Counted from the stretch's first letter, positions 1 to 11,559 are shown. The stretch is 64,000 bases of DNA from Congeria kusceri (GCA_027627225.1 CM051024.1:41935225-41999224), one strand, 5' to 3'. Made by a program: numbers and translations. The notes: generated from the letters alone by a model not told the origin.

Positions 1-811
1 AATACAGTTGATATCGAGTTATTTACATTAAGGTCAGATATATTTTAAAACTCACTTATGTGTTAATGTTTTCACTTCCACTGTTAAAAAAGTGGCATTC
101 CTGCAAAAAATAATTAGTTTAATTAAAAAAAAGTGTGTACTTGTTGTATTTAATAAACTAATTCTAAATATGTTGATTTCGCGGTATTTAGACATAGGCC
201 AAACATATTTTTAAAGCTCACTAATGTGTTTATTAATGACTGAAAAAATGGCATTGTCTGCAAATGTGTGTTTGATATCCTTGTTTAATACTTTAATACC
301 TTTTATTTCACCATTACATTCAATATTATTAGAGAGAAATTGCAAACCTATGACAAATATGGAAGATGATAACGGGCAGTCTTGTCGTACATCTCTTTTT
401 ATATTGAAGCTATCTGATGTCCGTTGTTTATAATTAAGCTATTTATGATTATGCAAAACATTTATATCCACTGAATAAAGTTCGATCCAAAGTTTAATCG
501 CTCGAGGCATTTAACATAAAAGTGTGACCAAGACTATCAATTATCTTTTCAAAAATCGAAAAAACAACAATCCTGGTTTGTTTGTTGAGTTCAAATAGGA
601 TATAACATCAAATATTGATCGTAAATTTTCCCGAATATATCTGTTGTCATATGAGATTAAGAGATTAGTATATTCAATCCTGGCATGAAACCTTATCATT
701 TCAACTAAAGATGGAATATTATTGTAAATTTAAACAAGATTTTGATTTCGAAAATTATTTATTGTGTGTAAAAAATGAAAAACAAATTGTACGGAATTAA
801 CTCGTTGAAGG
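1..811. other. AT-rich stretch, no gene seen
   Basis: Both strands were read for coding similarity, tRNA boxes and terminal repeats and none was found. A 69-codon open frame at 224-433 has no recognisable domain and ordinary AT-rich composition, so it is not called as a gene. The stretch leads directly into LINE-derived sequence at about 812 and may hold further, unrecognisably decayed parts of that element. Confidence 0.5.
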
Positions 812-1065
812 CTGCCATCACATTCTGTTGAAATTGAAACTACAGGAAATGCAAACTATGTACACAAAATGTAGTTGAATCTGAATACCATTTTTTATTA
901 TGTTACACTGCTTATTCAGATCTTTGAAATGATTATAATATCCCATTTAATTGGCCTAATGTCACAAAATTCAAATACATAATGTCTGATAAGAGAGAAA
1001 GTAAAATAATAAATGTATCAAAGTTTATATATAATGCAATGAATTTAATACAAAAGTTATGTTAG
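812..1065 (+). pseudogene. LINE (non-LTR retrotransposon) ORF2 C-terminal fragment, decayed
   Basis: Translation shows the C-terminal zinc-knuckle region typical of ORF2 of bivalve non-LTR retrotransposons. First comes a piece reading 'LPSHSVEIET' in one frame (about 812-846). After a frame change come 'CKLC', then 'VVESEYHFLLC', and the tail 'SKFIYNAM' (847-1065). The C-x2-C ... H-x3-C spacing is that of the CCHC knuckle that ends this protein family. There is an in-frame TGA at 925-927, probably a decayed CGA, and a frameshift near 846, so the copy is dead. The reverse transcriptase and endonuclease parts are absent; this is a 5'-truncated copy, as is usual for LINEs. A second tail of the same general family lies on the minus strand at 9,826-10,762. 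Confidence 0.8.
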
Positions 1066-2069
1066 ACATTTACATGCTTTTCCTTATAATGCAATTTTAA
1101 ATATCACTTTACAATATATACATATACTAGGAATAATTTGTATATCACCAAGATATGGTCGAATATGTTACATGATTATCTGAATTTATCAGTATTTATA
1201 CTGTGCATTCTGAAAAAGAGACAAATTATTATAACAATGTTCGTGAATATATCATTGTTTATTATGTAGTATCTTAAAACTCTATATACAGATTTGTCAA
1301 AGCATTACCGATATCTTGCTTTACGTTTATTATACATTTTTGTTTAGTTTTAATTATGAACTCGTATATTTCTACCATTTGCTGTTGTTCTCTGATAGCA
1401 CCCATTGTTTCGTTTTCGCCAATAGCGCTATTTTGAAGGGAGCACAAACGTTTTGTTCTAATGATGTATTGGCTGTACTATTTGCTGTTGTTTTTCCCTG
1501 ATAGCTTTCTTTAATAGGCGCTATTCTAAGAGGAACAAAAACTTATATATACTACATTGTATGTAACGCGAATGGTAGTATGAAATACAAAAAATATTAA
1601 AAGTCACTTTCTAATGATATAATATAACCCATCTAAACAAGTAATGAGTATTGTTGTAAATAACGTCATAATCCATATAATTATAGTGTTAATAGATTAA
1701 TCTTTGTAACTACATATGTAATTAAAATCATAGTCTAATAATGAAAATGTGATAGTCAGATATAAAAGATATGATATAATGTGTTTACACATGCATGAAG
1801 TGATTAATGTCGTAGTATATAAATATATTCTATATCTTACGTTAAAAAGATTTATTAATAACAGTGCAAATGTTCTACTTTGTATCATTTTTATGTATCA
1901 CTGACATATATTGCAATGAGTACGTTTGCACAATTCCATCTATAATACGTGTCTTAAGCCCACAAGCAATTAGGCGAACTAATAATAGTAAAAATAAATT
2001 GCATATTAAGCTGCTTCTTCTCACTATATATATATATATATATATAGTACTTATTTAAATACCCCACAT
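1066..2069. other. Non-coding stretch with short duplication and (TA)n
   Basis: No gene is seen. Two imperfect copies of a ~70-bp segment lie about 107 bp apart (about 1,377-1,450 and 1,484-1,545), sharing 'ttgctgttgtt', 'ctgatagc', 'gcgctatt' and 'aag.g.gcacaaa' blocks. A short (TA)n run lies at about 2,024-2,046. The first few hundred bases may be the 3' UTR of the LINE fragment just upstream. Confidence 0.45.
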
Positions 2070-2215
2070 TACAATTATAACCTTGTACATTTGTTGTATA
2101 CGATTGCAAAATTCTATTTATGTTATATGTGTCTTGGCCATAATTTAATTTAACGTATTGTAAATGGCCAAAGGCAAATGTGCCGATTAGCCAATAAACT
2201 CGGAACTGAACTGTT
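2070..2215 (+). repeat. Possible LINE 3' tail with AATAAA
   Basis: The segment reads 'ttatatgtgtcttggcca', then 'atggccaaaggcaaat', then 'agccaataaactc', giving a polyadenylation-signal hexamer at about 2,200. It resembles LINE 3' ends that I associate with bivalve genomes and lies downstream, on the same strand, of the ORF2 tail ending at 1,065. It may be the 3' end of the same or a second copy. The link is inference only. Confidence 0.3.
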
Positions 2216-3861
2216 GTTCATAAAACCATTTGTATCAAAGTATATCATTTCTGAAACTTTCTTAATCGGATTGCCATTGCTTTTGTTGCGATAGTGTAAT
2301 CTGTGTTTAACAAACTTATCGTCGAATTAATATTGTTTTTTTCCTTGGTTTGGCAATAGTGTAATTATTCTTTGATTTTGTAAGTCTGATAATACACCTT
2401 TCTCAAAATAATAAGAATAATTTTTTGAATTAATAAAGTGTGGTTTTAAAATAATCCAGATTATAAACTTCTTATGCTATTATTTATGTCTGAAAATGCG
2501 ATCATTATGACGCAATCGTATTCGTTTAAGTTGTCTTCACATAGTAGCTTTGCTATCGTAAGTACGATTGCGGTTTTGAAAAAAATAAAAATCATCTATT
2601 TGTCCAGATATAGCTGTTTTGTATAGGTTTTCAAAGAATCGTACTTCTGCTTGTAAAATGTCGTTTTTACATTGTTATATTTCAATTTGTGAATTGTTTA
2701 TTTTTTCTCGGCATTCTTTGTTCGAAATCTTTGAAAGTCTGTTTCTCTGAACGTAATTGACAAATTTCAAAAATATTTCAAATAACTTTTCTTTCAATGA
2801 CTACCAAATTCATATAACATATATTCGTTAACAGACCATGTCGTCAGGGAGAGTGGCAGTTTTCCTTATATAGACATATTAAATCGAAAATTTCGGAAAC
2901 TACTAGTAAACTAGACCAATAGCAAAGAAATTTTGCAGAAAGCTTTCTTAAGTAACCATCCACTACGTAGACACCGTGTCTCTAACTAGTTTAGCTTTAT
3001 GTGGCATCTACCACCGTCCAATTTCCTCTATTTACACAGGTCCTTCAGAAGCTTTTACTTTTATAAGTGTAATTACGTTCTTAAAAGTATGCCGAATATG
3101 GTAAATTTAGTCTTAATAAAACGGAAACCGAGAACGTTTGTATATATATGGTATAGGATTAATTAAAGTTGTATTTTAATAAGGAGCAGTCTCTATGTGT
3201 ATGTATGCAACACAATTACGTACAATATCTACCTCTGATTAGTGCACTTTGCACGCCTGGATGTATATAATCGCTATTAACAATATTTAGCTCGTTAGTG
3301 ACATCAGATAAACAGTTTGTGTGACCTCACGATTTGCGCCTGGACTAGATTTCTTTATGCATAGATGTGTCTTTTAACATTATTGAGAGTCTTTTTTATT
3401 TATAGCAAATAACTCGGTTTGTATTGGTTATCAACATGTATATACACGTTTACTAATATAGATTTCATACCGAAGAGCAGTTTGGTAAATGTGTCATTTG
3501 AGCATGGGAGTACCGTAACCCGGCAACTTGTTAATGTTGTGAAGATAATCCACAAAATCCTTGTAAAATTACAGCAGTTTATATGCTGTTGCAAATAAAG
3601 CATTACTGTTATATAAGATTGATACTTCCATCTGATAAGATTGCTACTGTTAACACTTCTGCAATACATTTGTATATTTGCTGTGTTTTCATACAATATA
3701 AATTATATATGACCAAAATGCGTTCGAAGTGAGCGCTATTTTTATAAAATGAATGAGTGGCAGGTCAACATATTGTCAGACAATACTACTAATAAGTACG
3801 AATTTTGGTGTTAACATTCTTAAATGGACTTGGGCACGGATTTTTCTATTATTGAAATATA
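2216..3861. other. AT-rich stretch, no gene seen
   Basis: No domain, terminal repeat or tRNA-like sequence is recognisable on either strand. Open frames such as the 98-codon minus-strand frame at 3,400-3,696 show no family resemblance. Confidence 0.5.
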
Positions 3862-4068
3862 CCATTAAAAGTCTTAACTTGACAATTGGACGTATCTGAA
3901 CAAAAAATATTACGTATATTCTTATTTGGACCATTAAACGTCTTAACTTGACAATTGGACGTATCTGAACTAAAACTATTACGTATATTCTTATTTGGAC
4001 CATTAAACGTCTTAACTTGACAATTGGACGTATCTGAACTAAAAATATTACGTATATTCTTATTTGGG
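3862..4068. repeat. 69-bp tandem repeat, three copies
   Basis: Units begin 'ccattaaacgtcttaac' at 3,862, 3,931 and 4,000, giving an exact period of 69 bp. The copies differ at only a few positions ('aaaag/aaacg', 'acaaaaaa/actaaaac/actaaaaa'). Because 69 is a multiple of three, any frame open through one copy is open through all, so two overlapping minus-strand open frames of about 75 codons here are a by-product of the repeat. High copy identity points to recent slippage or unequal exchange. Confidence 0.95.
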
Positions 4069-4439
4069 GGATCGGACAATTGTAATTTTGTGATTCTGTA
4101 AATAGGTCCCTTTAAGATATAATATTTTATAGAATTACTTATTCATTTACTTTTTCGCGTGTATTACTACTATTTGTTGCATTTTATGAATTATAAGAAA
4201 TTAAGTAGTATGTACCTGAATGCACTGTAATGTTGTCTACAAAAGCAATGTTAGTAAAAGTAATATTTAACTCAATAGATATAGTTGTTTTTCTTAATAT
4301 GACAATATCAGAACTATGTGGATGCAAACAGATGCCATTTCAAATATTAGAAGACGGTGCGTGATCTAATACTTGTTCAGAATAAAATGAGACTACTTCA
4401 CACCAACGTTGTCGTTTGAATCACCCATACGCCTGCACT

Positions 4440-4670
4440 TGTTTCAACTTTCAACTGTTAATCAAGAAGTGCCAAAAATTTCCGGTAGAAATGATGTAAA
4501 TAATCAAAACGCCGACAGCATAGAAAGACTGTTGGCGAAACATGTTAATTATGAGTGCACTGTTGCTAAAAAGGAAACATTTGTTTGAATAAAGTTCAAT
4601 AGCCCACCTTTAAACTTGATAATATGGCTTCTTATTATATACAAATGTATATCATCCAGTCAGCTATAGA
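4440..4670 (+). repeat. Dispersed repeat, partner of 46,500-46,740
   Basis: This segment and 46,500-46,740 share an ordered series of blocks: 'aaaacgc.gacagc', 'gttggcgaaa', 'catgagtgca'-like, 'catttgtttgaat', 'cctttaaactt.ataat', and 'ttattca.ta'. Both are in the same orientation, with scattered indels. Nothing coding is shared. The repeat type is not recognised. Confidence 0.7.
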
Positions 4671-7012
4671 CATTCGTGCCACGTGACCGTCCCAATATTT
4701 GACCAACATACGGCCTCAGGCCAAAACGGCTGTCTTCAGCCCAATTTACAAGGTCAATATGAATTCAACTAATTCATGACAAGTTTATTAATTAACATTA
4801 TATCATGCAGCATCGTTCAGTTTTAATAGTACAAGTATTAAAACTAGTATTTCGATACAGATAGAAATAGAATACAGCATCTTTCAGTTTTACAAGGCCA
4901 GCAGTAATAACAATGTTTTTATTCTTGTAACTGCCTATTGTTAAATATAACGACCAAACAGTACATAAAAAGTACTTGCTAAAAAAATAACCAGTTCGCG
5001 TTTTTAAAATAATGCATAAAATGATAGCACAAAAATGGCGCAAACAATGCCAAAATATGATCTCGTATAAGGCCGAGCTAATCCTGAATCCTGATTTGCC
5101 AAATCTCGTATTAGCCGCGTTTTTCCATATTGGCATTGGCCGAGTTTTGAAATTTATTGGCGAGGTTTACATTGTATCAAGCGAACAAAGTGACCAGATT
5201 CTCATTTAATATTGTAAAGTTAATTAATAATGCAACGAAACATGGTTTAATTAACTGTTTATAACGTTACCCGTACATAAATAAGGCCTGCAAGTTGCAA
5301 AGCCTACACACAATTCTGGAGTCTTGTGGAAACTGGTTTTCGTCATCACTATCCATTTTGTTTACATTTACATCGTTATTCCATGTCTGAATATCGATGA
5401 ACACTTTCAATCAACTGTATAATATTCCATTCGACAACTTTAATCAGTGTGTAATTCTGATTTCAACTAACGCGCTACTGAGAATCTATTACATTGTATT
5501 TTTACAAACACTTGCATGAAGCCCCTGAATCAAATTAACAGTCTTGCATTATTTGTATGAAGATTAGTTTTCGTCTAGAAATTATTTTTTATGAAAGCGT
5601 ATACAAGCTAAAATCGTGCATTCAATTCTGCTCAATTACGAAACAGAGCGAGAAGACTGTTTAGCACACTGCAAATAGAGTAAGCGATCTGTTCCAATTA
5701 CCGGTTCAACAGAAGTGACTCATTCAATAATAAATATCTTGCAGTGTTGCAGGCTAGCAGCCGATGTCAAGTGTGCTAAAATACTTGCAACAAGCATCCA
5801 GAAAACTTGGTCATATACAAGAACATTAATACCGAATAGGGAATTAATTTTTATCATCTAGCCGTGCATGTTAATATGAATTACGGTTGTGTAATGTGGA
5901 ATTATTTAGAATTACATTTTTCCCTCAACTAGCTTTACTCCTGAAGTTGTTATTGAATTTATAAATAGAGGTTATATCTTTCTATAAATAGACTATGGCG
6001 GACGCATCAGAATCGGAGATACTAAACCTTAAGCTGCTTTTGTTGATAAATACCCCTGGCTATTTTTGTGGAAAGTAGGTTGTAAGCATAGCTTCCGCGA
6101 ATCAGTAAACGCCACATGCATTTTAGTCTTAGTGAATATGTATACAGGCAATTGTAATAATACTGTTTTGTGTGATTGTATTTATTATTGTTAACAGACG
6201 GATGTATGAACAACACAGATCCGAAGTATGGTGATACTCTTTATTTACTTTCCGTAGCATTCAGCGTCACATACAACACTATCTCTAATACCAAGATACA
6301 TTCAGTTATAAACCACGCCACGCATACAGAGGTAATATTGTACTACAGAGGTGTACTTGCTTACTACAACCTCCTTTACCTTTAGATTAGAACTCATTAA
6401 TTAACAATACAAAAATATTCTGTGTTAATACTTAATTGATCATAGTTTGAACAACATAAGCAAGATTTCAACATAAGAAAGATTTTCTGCTACAAGTCTA
6501 TCATTCGGACACTAGGTTAATCTTCCCATTAATTTATTCTCTTTCGCAAATATAATGTCCTGTTATCACCAAGTTCTAGCTTCTCGGGTCTGGTAAACAT
6601 CACATAGTCACTTGAGAAGAACTTTTTCACATTGCTGAGTGATCATTGTCAACTATAATTGATATTATGTGATTAACAAAACAAGTATTTCAACCAACCA
6701 TCTGAATATGAGAATTGTTATCAAAATATCGCTGTATTGGTTCTAGAGTGAGAAACACTGTTGACATGAGTATTATATTTCACGAATTCTTCCCACGAGA
6801 AAAATATAGATATAAATATTTCTCGAAGTAGAAATATTAGTATATAAGCACAAATTGTCAATAATCATACACAACGTATATCCACTGTGTTTACTGATTG
6901 TATAAGAGCATTATTATGGCTCTTCACTAAAACACACATGATGTATTATTTTTCCCCTAAATACACAATATAATTATCTGTCACTCATCATATAAACGCT
7001 TAGGCGGACGTC
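4671..7012. other. Non-coding stretch; may include a decayed gypsy LTR at its right end
   Basis: No gene is seen. Immediately downstream (minus strand) of the gypsy pol tail that ends at 7,013, the minus strand carries a purine run reading 'aggggaaaaat' (about 6,946-6,958), a plausible polypurine tract. The several hundred bases to its left would then be the 3' LTR position. I could not identify matching LTR ends, so no LTR is called. The 65- to 112-codon open frames at 4,798-5,209 overlap on opposite strands and have no recognisable content. Confidence 0.4.
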
Positions 7013-7426
7013 TCATTCTATGCGGACGTTGGTTTGGTTGTTGTTGTTTATCTGTCGGACGTTGTTGTTTATCTGGTTGACTTGTATGTCTTTTTTCTGA
7101 ACCTGAGTCTGCGGGTTGAACACCATTTTCAACTTCGATACGTCACGGTATACGTGTTTTCCCTTGTGTAAAACTGTCAACATTGAACCTTTCCTTGCTA
7201 TTACAATTCCAGGTACCGGATCTAACGTAGTTTCGAATTTGTTTTTCTGTTCTCGTTTTAGCAAAACTCGATCTCCAACATGAAGTTTACTTGGCTGTGT
7301 ACGTCGCCTTTTGTCTGCATATAGTTTGTTTCTTGTCTTAGCACGACTATCCTTATCACGAATTTCGCAGTCATCATTTTGAACTTGCGGTTTTGGTAAT
7401 TTTGCTTTCAATTGGTGATTGAACAT
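7013..7426 (-). pseudogene. Ty3/gypsy retrotransposon pol tail (integrase C-terminal domain), 5'-truncated
   Basis: The open frame of 137 codons ends with a natural stop. Residues about 25-45 read 'DKDSRAKTRNKLYADKRRR'. This is followed by 'LHVGDRVLLKREQKNKFET', 'DPVPGIVIARKGSMLTV' and 'VYRDVSKLKMV'. That order is the C-terminal, SH3-like/GPY-type end of Ty3/gypsy integrase as seen in animal K02A2.6-like polyproteins. A low-complexity Asn/Gln-rich tail follows. Everything upstream (integrase core, RNase H, RT, protease, gag) is missing. At 7,426 the sequence passes straight into the unrelated ~160-bp monomer array, so the 5' edge is a junction and not a start codon. The fragment itself has no internal stop and is therefore younger than the gypsy tails at 53.7 and 61.6 kb. 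Confidence 0.85.
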
Positions 7427-7429
7427 GAG

Positions 7430-8735
7430 AAAAGCATGCTTATATTCGACTTCACCGGTGCGTTCATAGACAAACTGTCCATGATTGGTGAAGATTGGAT
7501 AAAAAAAGAGTCTCTATCCTGAATAATGTCCATTTTTGTATATTTTTTCACAAACAAAGGGCAATAAACTGGTGTTTCTGGTCCGATTTTGCTTATATTG
7601 GACGTCACCTTTAATATTATGGTCATAGACAAACCCTGCAAGATTGGTGAAGATTGGATGAAAAAATCTGAATAATGACCATTTTTGCATATTTGTTTTC
7701 ACAAAAGGCAATTACTCCGGTGTTTATGACCCCATCTTGCTTATATTCGTATTCAACTGTAATCTAAAGGTAATAGACAAACTGTGCAAGATTGGTGAAG
7801 ATTGGATGAAAAATGAAGTCTCTATTCTGAATAATGCTCATTTTTCTATATTTTTTTTCACTAAAAGGGTAATAATAAATCCAGTGAAATAGAAAATACC
7901 ATAAAAGCGGAAAGTGCCGTCCCGGATTAGCCCTTTCAGGCTGCACAGGTTTTCTGGGATGACACTGTACGCACATGCATTAAGCCCGGTTTTCCCACGA
8001 CACGGCTATGTTTCACTGTCGTGATCAGTGATTTAAATTCACAGAAGGGATTAAACAAATGGCAGTAACTCTGGTGTTTCTGGCTCTATGTTGCTTATAT
8101 TCAACTTAACCTGTAATCTTATGGCCATAGCAACTGTTCAAGATCAATGACAACTGGATGAACAATAAAGTCTCTATCCCGAATAATGTCCATTTTTGCT
8201 CATTTTTTCACAAACAAAGGGCAATAACTCTGGTGTTTCTCGTCAGATCTTGGTAAAAATTGGACGAAAAATGAAGCCTCTATCTTGAATAATGTCCATT
8301 TTTGTATAATTTTCCAAAAACAAAGGGCAATACCTCCGGTGTGTCTGGCTCTATCTTGCTTAAATTCAATTTGACTTGTAATCTTATGTCCACAGACAAA
8401 CTGTGCAAGATTGATGAAAACTGGGCAATATCTCCGGTGTTTGAAACACGATCTGGCCGATTTATTTGGCGTCTGCTGAGATCTGATGGTCATTCACAAA
8501 CTGTGAAAGTTTGGTTAAGATTGAATGGCAAATAAAGTCTATATGTTGGAAAAAGACATTTTTGCACTTTTTGGCATGAAAAAGGGGCAATAACTCTAGT
8601 GTTACTGGTGTGATTAGGCTCAATAACAATCCCGTCCAAGATTGTATGGTCATACACAACTGTGCAATATTGGCAAAGATTGGATAAAAAGTGAAGTCTC
8701 TATCGTGAGAACAAAGCAAATTGTTGACGGCACAC
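7430..8735. repeat. Degenerate array of ~150-165 bp bivalve-type monomers
   Basis: Recurring blocks in fixed order are 'gggcaataactctggtg', 'gatcttgcttatattc', 'atggtcatagacaaactg', 'caagattggtgaagattgg', 'atgaagtctctatcctg', and 'aatgtccatttttg'. Starts of the 'ggcaataa' block fall near 7,558, 7,707, 7,868, 8,060, 8,217, 8,324, 8,424 and 8,587, so most units are about 150-165 bp and two are shortened to about 100 bp. Copies are well diverged. An unrelated hairpin repeat (7,898-8,015) sits inside one unit. All open frames here are shadows of the monomer. Two more copies lie at 11,215-11,545. Comparison with the bivalve satellite BIV160 would be apt; I did not verify a match. Confidence 0.85.
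7898..8015. repeat. GC-rich hairpin-type dispersed repeat inserted in the array
   Basis: The segment contains 'agtgccgtcccggattagcc', then 'aggctgcacagg', then 'tctgggatgacact', then 'tacgcacatgcattaa'. The first and third blocks are imperfect reverse complements around the central 'ggctgcacagg'. It is markedly richer in GC than its surroundings and interrupts the ~160-bp monomer array, so it was inserted after the array formed or was carried by one monomer. I recognise it as a very common short repeat of bivalve genomes; no name is asserted. Confidence 0.7.
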
Positions 8736-8784
8736 GGAAGACGGACTAGTGTTTTGAAACGTATGGCCGGGTACCAGACTATGA

Positions 8785-8890
8785 TTGTTAGTGATTTGAA
8801 GCCTATTGAGTCAAAATTACGCATGTTCTCGATTTTCCATTCTACAGTTTAAAACTGATACATTGCAGTAACTGGTTGTCAAATAAACTT
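8785..8890 (+). repeat. Dispersed repeat, partner of 46,862-46,970
   Basis: The segment shares with 46,862-46,970 the ordered blocks 'ttgttagtg', 'tgagtcaaaa', 'gatgcgtg/tacgcatg', 'ctcgattttc', 'acatcgcag'-like 'atacattgcag' and 'tgtcaaa'. Both copies are on the same strand. No coding content is seen. The repeat type is not recognised. Confidence 0.7.
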
Positions 8891-9825
8891 CGGTATCTGC
8901 ATTATCTTAATCACTTTAACATGGAGATTGTGAATAGCGAAAAATAGGGGTCTCATTATTTGACATGGGTTTTTTTTAGAAACTGTAATTGTAATAAATA
9001 ACATGAGATACACATTAAATTACACATGCCATACATTATCTTAAATAAAAGAGCCCTTTCAGGTTTTGATTTACTAACTGGTAGCCTGCAAGGAAAAGGA
9101 GTAGTCTTCAGCGGTTTTCGGTTATTTCGTTAACACAGCCATTTTGTAACCATTCATTGTCGGTTATTTCGTAACCATGTCGATCAATTCGTTACCACTT
9201 TGTTTGTGCGTGTCTTACTGATAATATAATCAAAACAATAGGTATGAAATAATGCTTTGAATCGAGTAAATTTGAACATACGTAACATTTTAAATGTTTG
9301 GTTATGCCAAACAGTCAATCTAATTAAAATCATCTCCAGTCTGACGCTACTATATTATCAGCTGACTGGATCTGATGACTTCGCATTAGGGATCACGTTC
9401 AGATGACCTTTTTATGAGCCAATCAAACTGTTGCCTTCAAAATAATGCGGTATAACTTCATATATAAACCACAAATACTATGCACGAAATTAACGTGAAC
9501 TTTGGATGTTTAGTCGCCTTAGGTACAACTATATCCATTATTTTCCCCGTGAAAATTAACTGTTAATGATTTTTTCTCGAGAATCAGCTGGAAATGCATC
9601 ACTTTTCAAAAACTGTGGCCAAACATTGCTGTGCAAAAGGCAAGTTCATTGGACGCAGCAGGACTGATGTTTTATTGTTCGGAAGGTCATGTGAACGTGA
9701 CCTGTTATACGATGTCTTCAGATCCTAACAATGTTAGGATTTGAGTTTAGTAAGATTGGCCGAACAGTCTTAAAACGCCATTGTGACATCATCGTTAGAA
9801 AAGCCGGGTGTTGAACAGAACAAAA
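8891..9825. other. Non-coding stretch with short direct repeats
   Basis: No gene is seen. Between about 9,116 and 9,200 the phrase 'cggttatttcgt' occurs twice, with 'gtaacca' and 'cgttaac/cgttacc' variants between, forming an irregular minisatellite. A perfect short palindrome 'atcctaacaatgttaggat' lies near 9,723-9,741. Confidence 0.5.
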
Positions 9826-10762
9826 CAGAACGTTTATTGATATAACATGTACAATTGCAGTTCATCGTTACATATACAAAATTATCATAAATTAGCCTAT
9901 GCATGGCAATGCGAAAGAGAACATTATACAATATTTATAGTTGTTTCAGGTCATCAAATACATTGTGCCTATTTAAAGCAACAAGTCTCGTCGTCGTCTA
10001 TCATTAGTGTTGCATGACATTTTTAAAATATTTGCTTGTCTGCCAGAATACATTTTTAACATATGCGATGAGAGTCTTAGTTTTGATAAAAAAATAATTA
10101 ACTTACAGATTTAAACTTTGTCTAAATAATCTGCTAATTCAAATCGTGTTAAACTCTTTATATAATGTCAGTGAACTCTTTACATTTACATCATGTTTCT
10201 TTAAACTATGTACATGTCAATTAGTCTGGTTTTAAAAATGGGTATGTTGGACCGTATAAATACATTAATATTAACTGATTCTGGATATATCCATACATCA
10301 TAAAGGCCAGTATTATGAAGCCAGGCTAGCACCCTTGATAACCAATCATAATATTTTCTGCATCATATCGCATATATATTGAACACACATAAACACAAGT
10401 GGTTATTGTAAAATCGTTTTACTTTGCAAAATGGACCAATAAATTTTAGTAGATTCATAAGTCAAACTTATGCAACAAACAGAAGTGTTCAGTCAAATCT
10501 ATTTGAATGCTAAAAAGTTATATGCATTCAAACTTAACAAAAGTTTCTTTTTTAATTCGTTATAACAACATGCAATTTGTTTTGTTTAATCAGTGTATAG
10601 CTTTATACAATATTTTTAAATTCTTACATAACGAGTTATATACGTATAAAGGGAAGCGTCCAAGCTCACCATAGACTACTGAATTAGAAGAAATCAGTTT
10701 AATCCCTAGTTTTTTAACAAATCTTCTATGAACTATTTTAATATACTCAGCTTTCGAAACTA
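9826..10762 (-). pseudogene. LINE ORF2 C-terminal region plus 3' end, decayed
   Basis: Read on the minus strand from 10,762 downwards, the translated pieces follow the order expected for the post-RT part of a bivalve-type LINE ORF2. They are 'VHRRFVKKLGIK' and 'VVYGELGRFPLYVY' (open to 10,590), then 'DWLSRVLAWLHNTGLYDVW' and 'FKTRLIDMYI' (about 10,360-10,215), then 'RFELADYLDKV' and 'KLRLSSHMLKMYSGRQAN' (about 10,150-9,990). The last piece corresponds to the stretch preceding the CCHC knuckle. Many stops and frameshifts separate them. The element ends with AATAAA followed by repeated 'gttctgtt' near 9,826-9,845, typical of a LINE 3' terminus. Its 5' edge at 10,762 abuts a different repeat, so it is truncated or interrupted there. 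Confidence 0.8.
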
Positions 10763-11214
10763 GAGGGCCGTGATGGCGCAAAGCGCTCACCTGAGAACTG
10801 GTACAGATAAAGACCATACTGTTATGACAGGTTTGAAAATTAAGTTATCTGAACAATACGAAGAGGGGGATAGTATCAATTTTGATTTAAAACATCGGTT
10901 AGTGCAATGAGCTAACTGAAGTACGAGTTGGGTAGTAGATGTGCAATTTTTTTGCCAATGGTTCTCAAATCATTATCTTCGATATTCTTACCTGACACTT
11001 TTTCATTAAGTCATGGAAAATGCAGAGACAGTTGATTTTGATGTCTTTTTTGCAAACAGTTTTGGAGAACTAGTTGCAATGCGATAATTGCGATGGCTGT
11101 GCTATAAGGTCAAGTTTTGCTTTTTCTTTCATAATTTTCTGTCCAATTATGATAAATGATGTTAATGCAGGCTCTTAAGACATCAATGTTGCATGTCCAA
11201 ATAACTGCATGCAA
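10763..11214. repeat. Repeat beginning 'agagggccgtgatggcgc'
   Basis: A repeat edge reading 'agagggccgtgatggcgc' and 'gctcacctgag' starts precisely where the LINE sequence stops. A related edge, 'ctagagggccattgaat', begins the hairpin at 50,731. I recognise this opening as a common dispersed bivalve repeat. The remaining ~400 bp hold no gene and nothing else I can name, and lead into ~160-bp monomers. Confidence 0.55.
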
Positions 11215-11545
11215 GTCTTGCAACTATTGGAAATCAAATTGCATTTATCAATTTTTATGGTCATGCGCAAATGTGCAAGTTTGGTCAACATTGAATCACT
11301 ATATTCGACTTCACCTTTAATCTTACGGTCATAGACAAATTGTACAATATTGGTGAAGATTGGATAAAAAATGAAGTATCTATCCTGAATAATGTCCATT
11401 TTTGCATATTTTTTTCACAACAAAGGGCAATAACTCTGGTGTTTCTGGTCCGATCTTGCTTATATTCGACTTCAACTGTAATCTCATGGTAATAGACAAA
11501 CTGTGCAAGATTGGTGAAGATTGGATGAAAAAGATTCTGCGTTTG
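11215..11545. repeat. Two ~160-bp monomers related to the 7.4-8.7 kb array
   Basis: The same ordered blocks as at 7,430-8,735 occur here: 'gacaaattgtacaatattgg', 'gatgaagtctcta'-like, 'aatgtccatttttgcatat', 'gggcaataactctggtg', 'gatcttgcttatattcgac'. About two units are present. Open frames on both strands here are shadows of the monomer. Confidence 0.85.
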
Positions 11546-11559
11546 ATAAACACACATGC

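Noticed and set aside
3776..4079. Two overlapping minus-strand frames with internal repeats
   Set aside because: Produced by the 69-bp period being a multiple of three.
7013..7426. A chromodomain or host DNA-binding gene
   Set aside because: The 'VGDRVLL...GIVIARKGSMLTVLHKG' order is that of the gypsy integrase C-terminal domain, and the rest of the reading frame is missing upstream.
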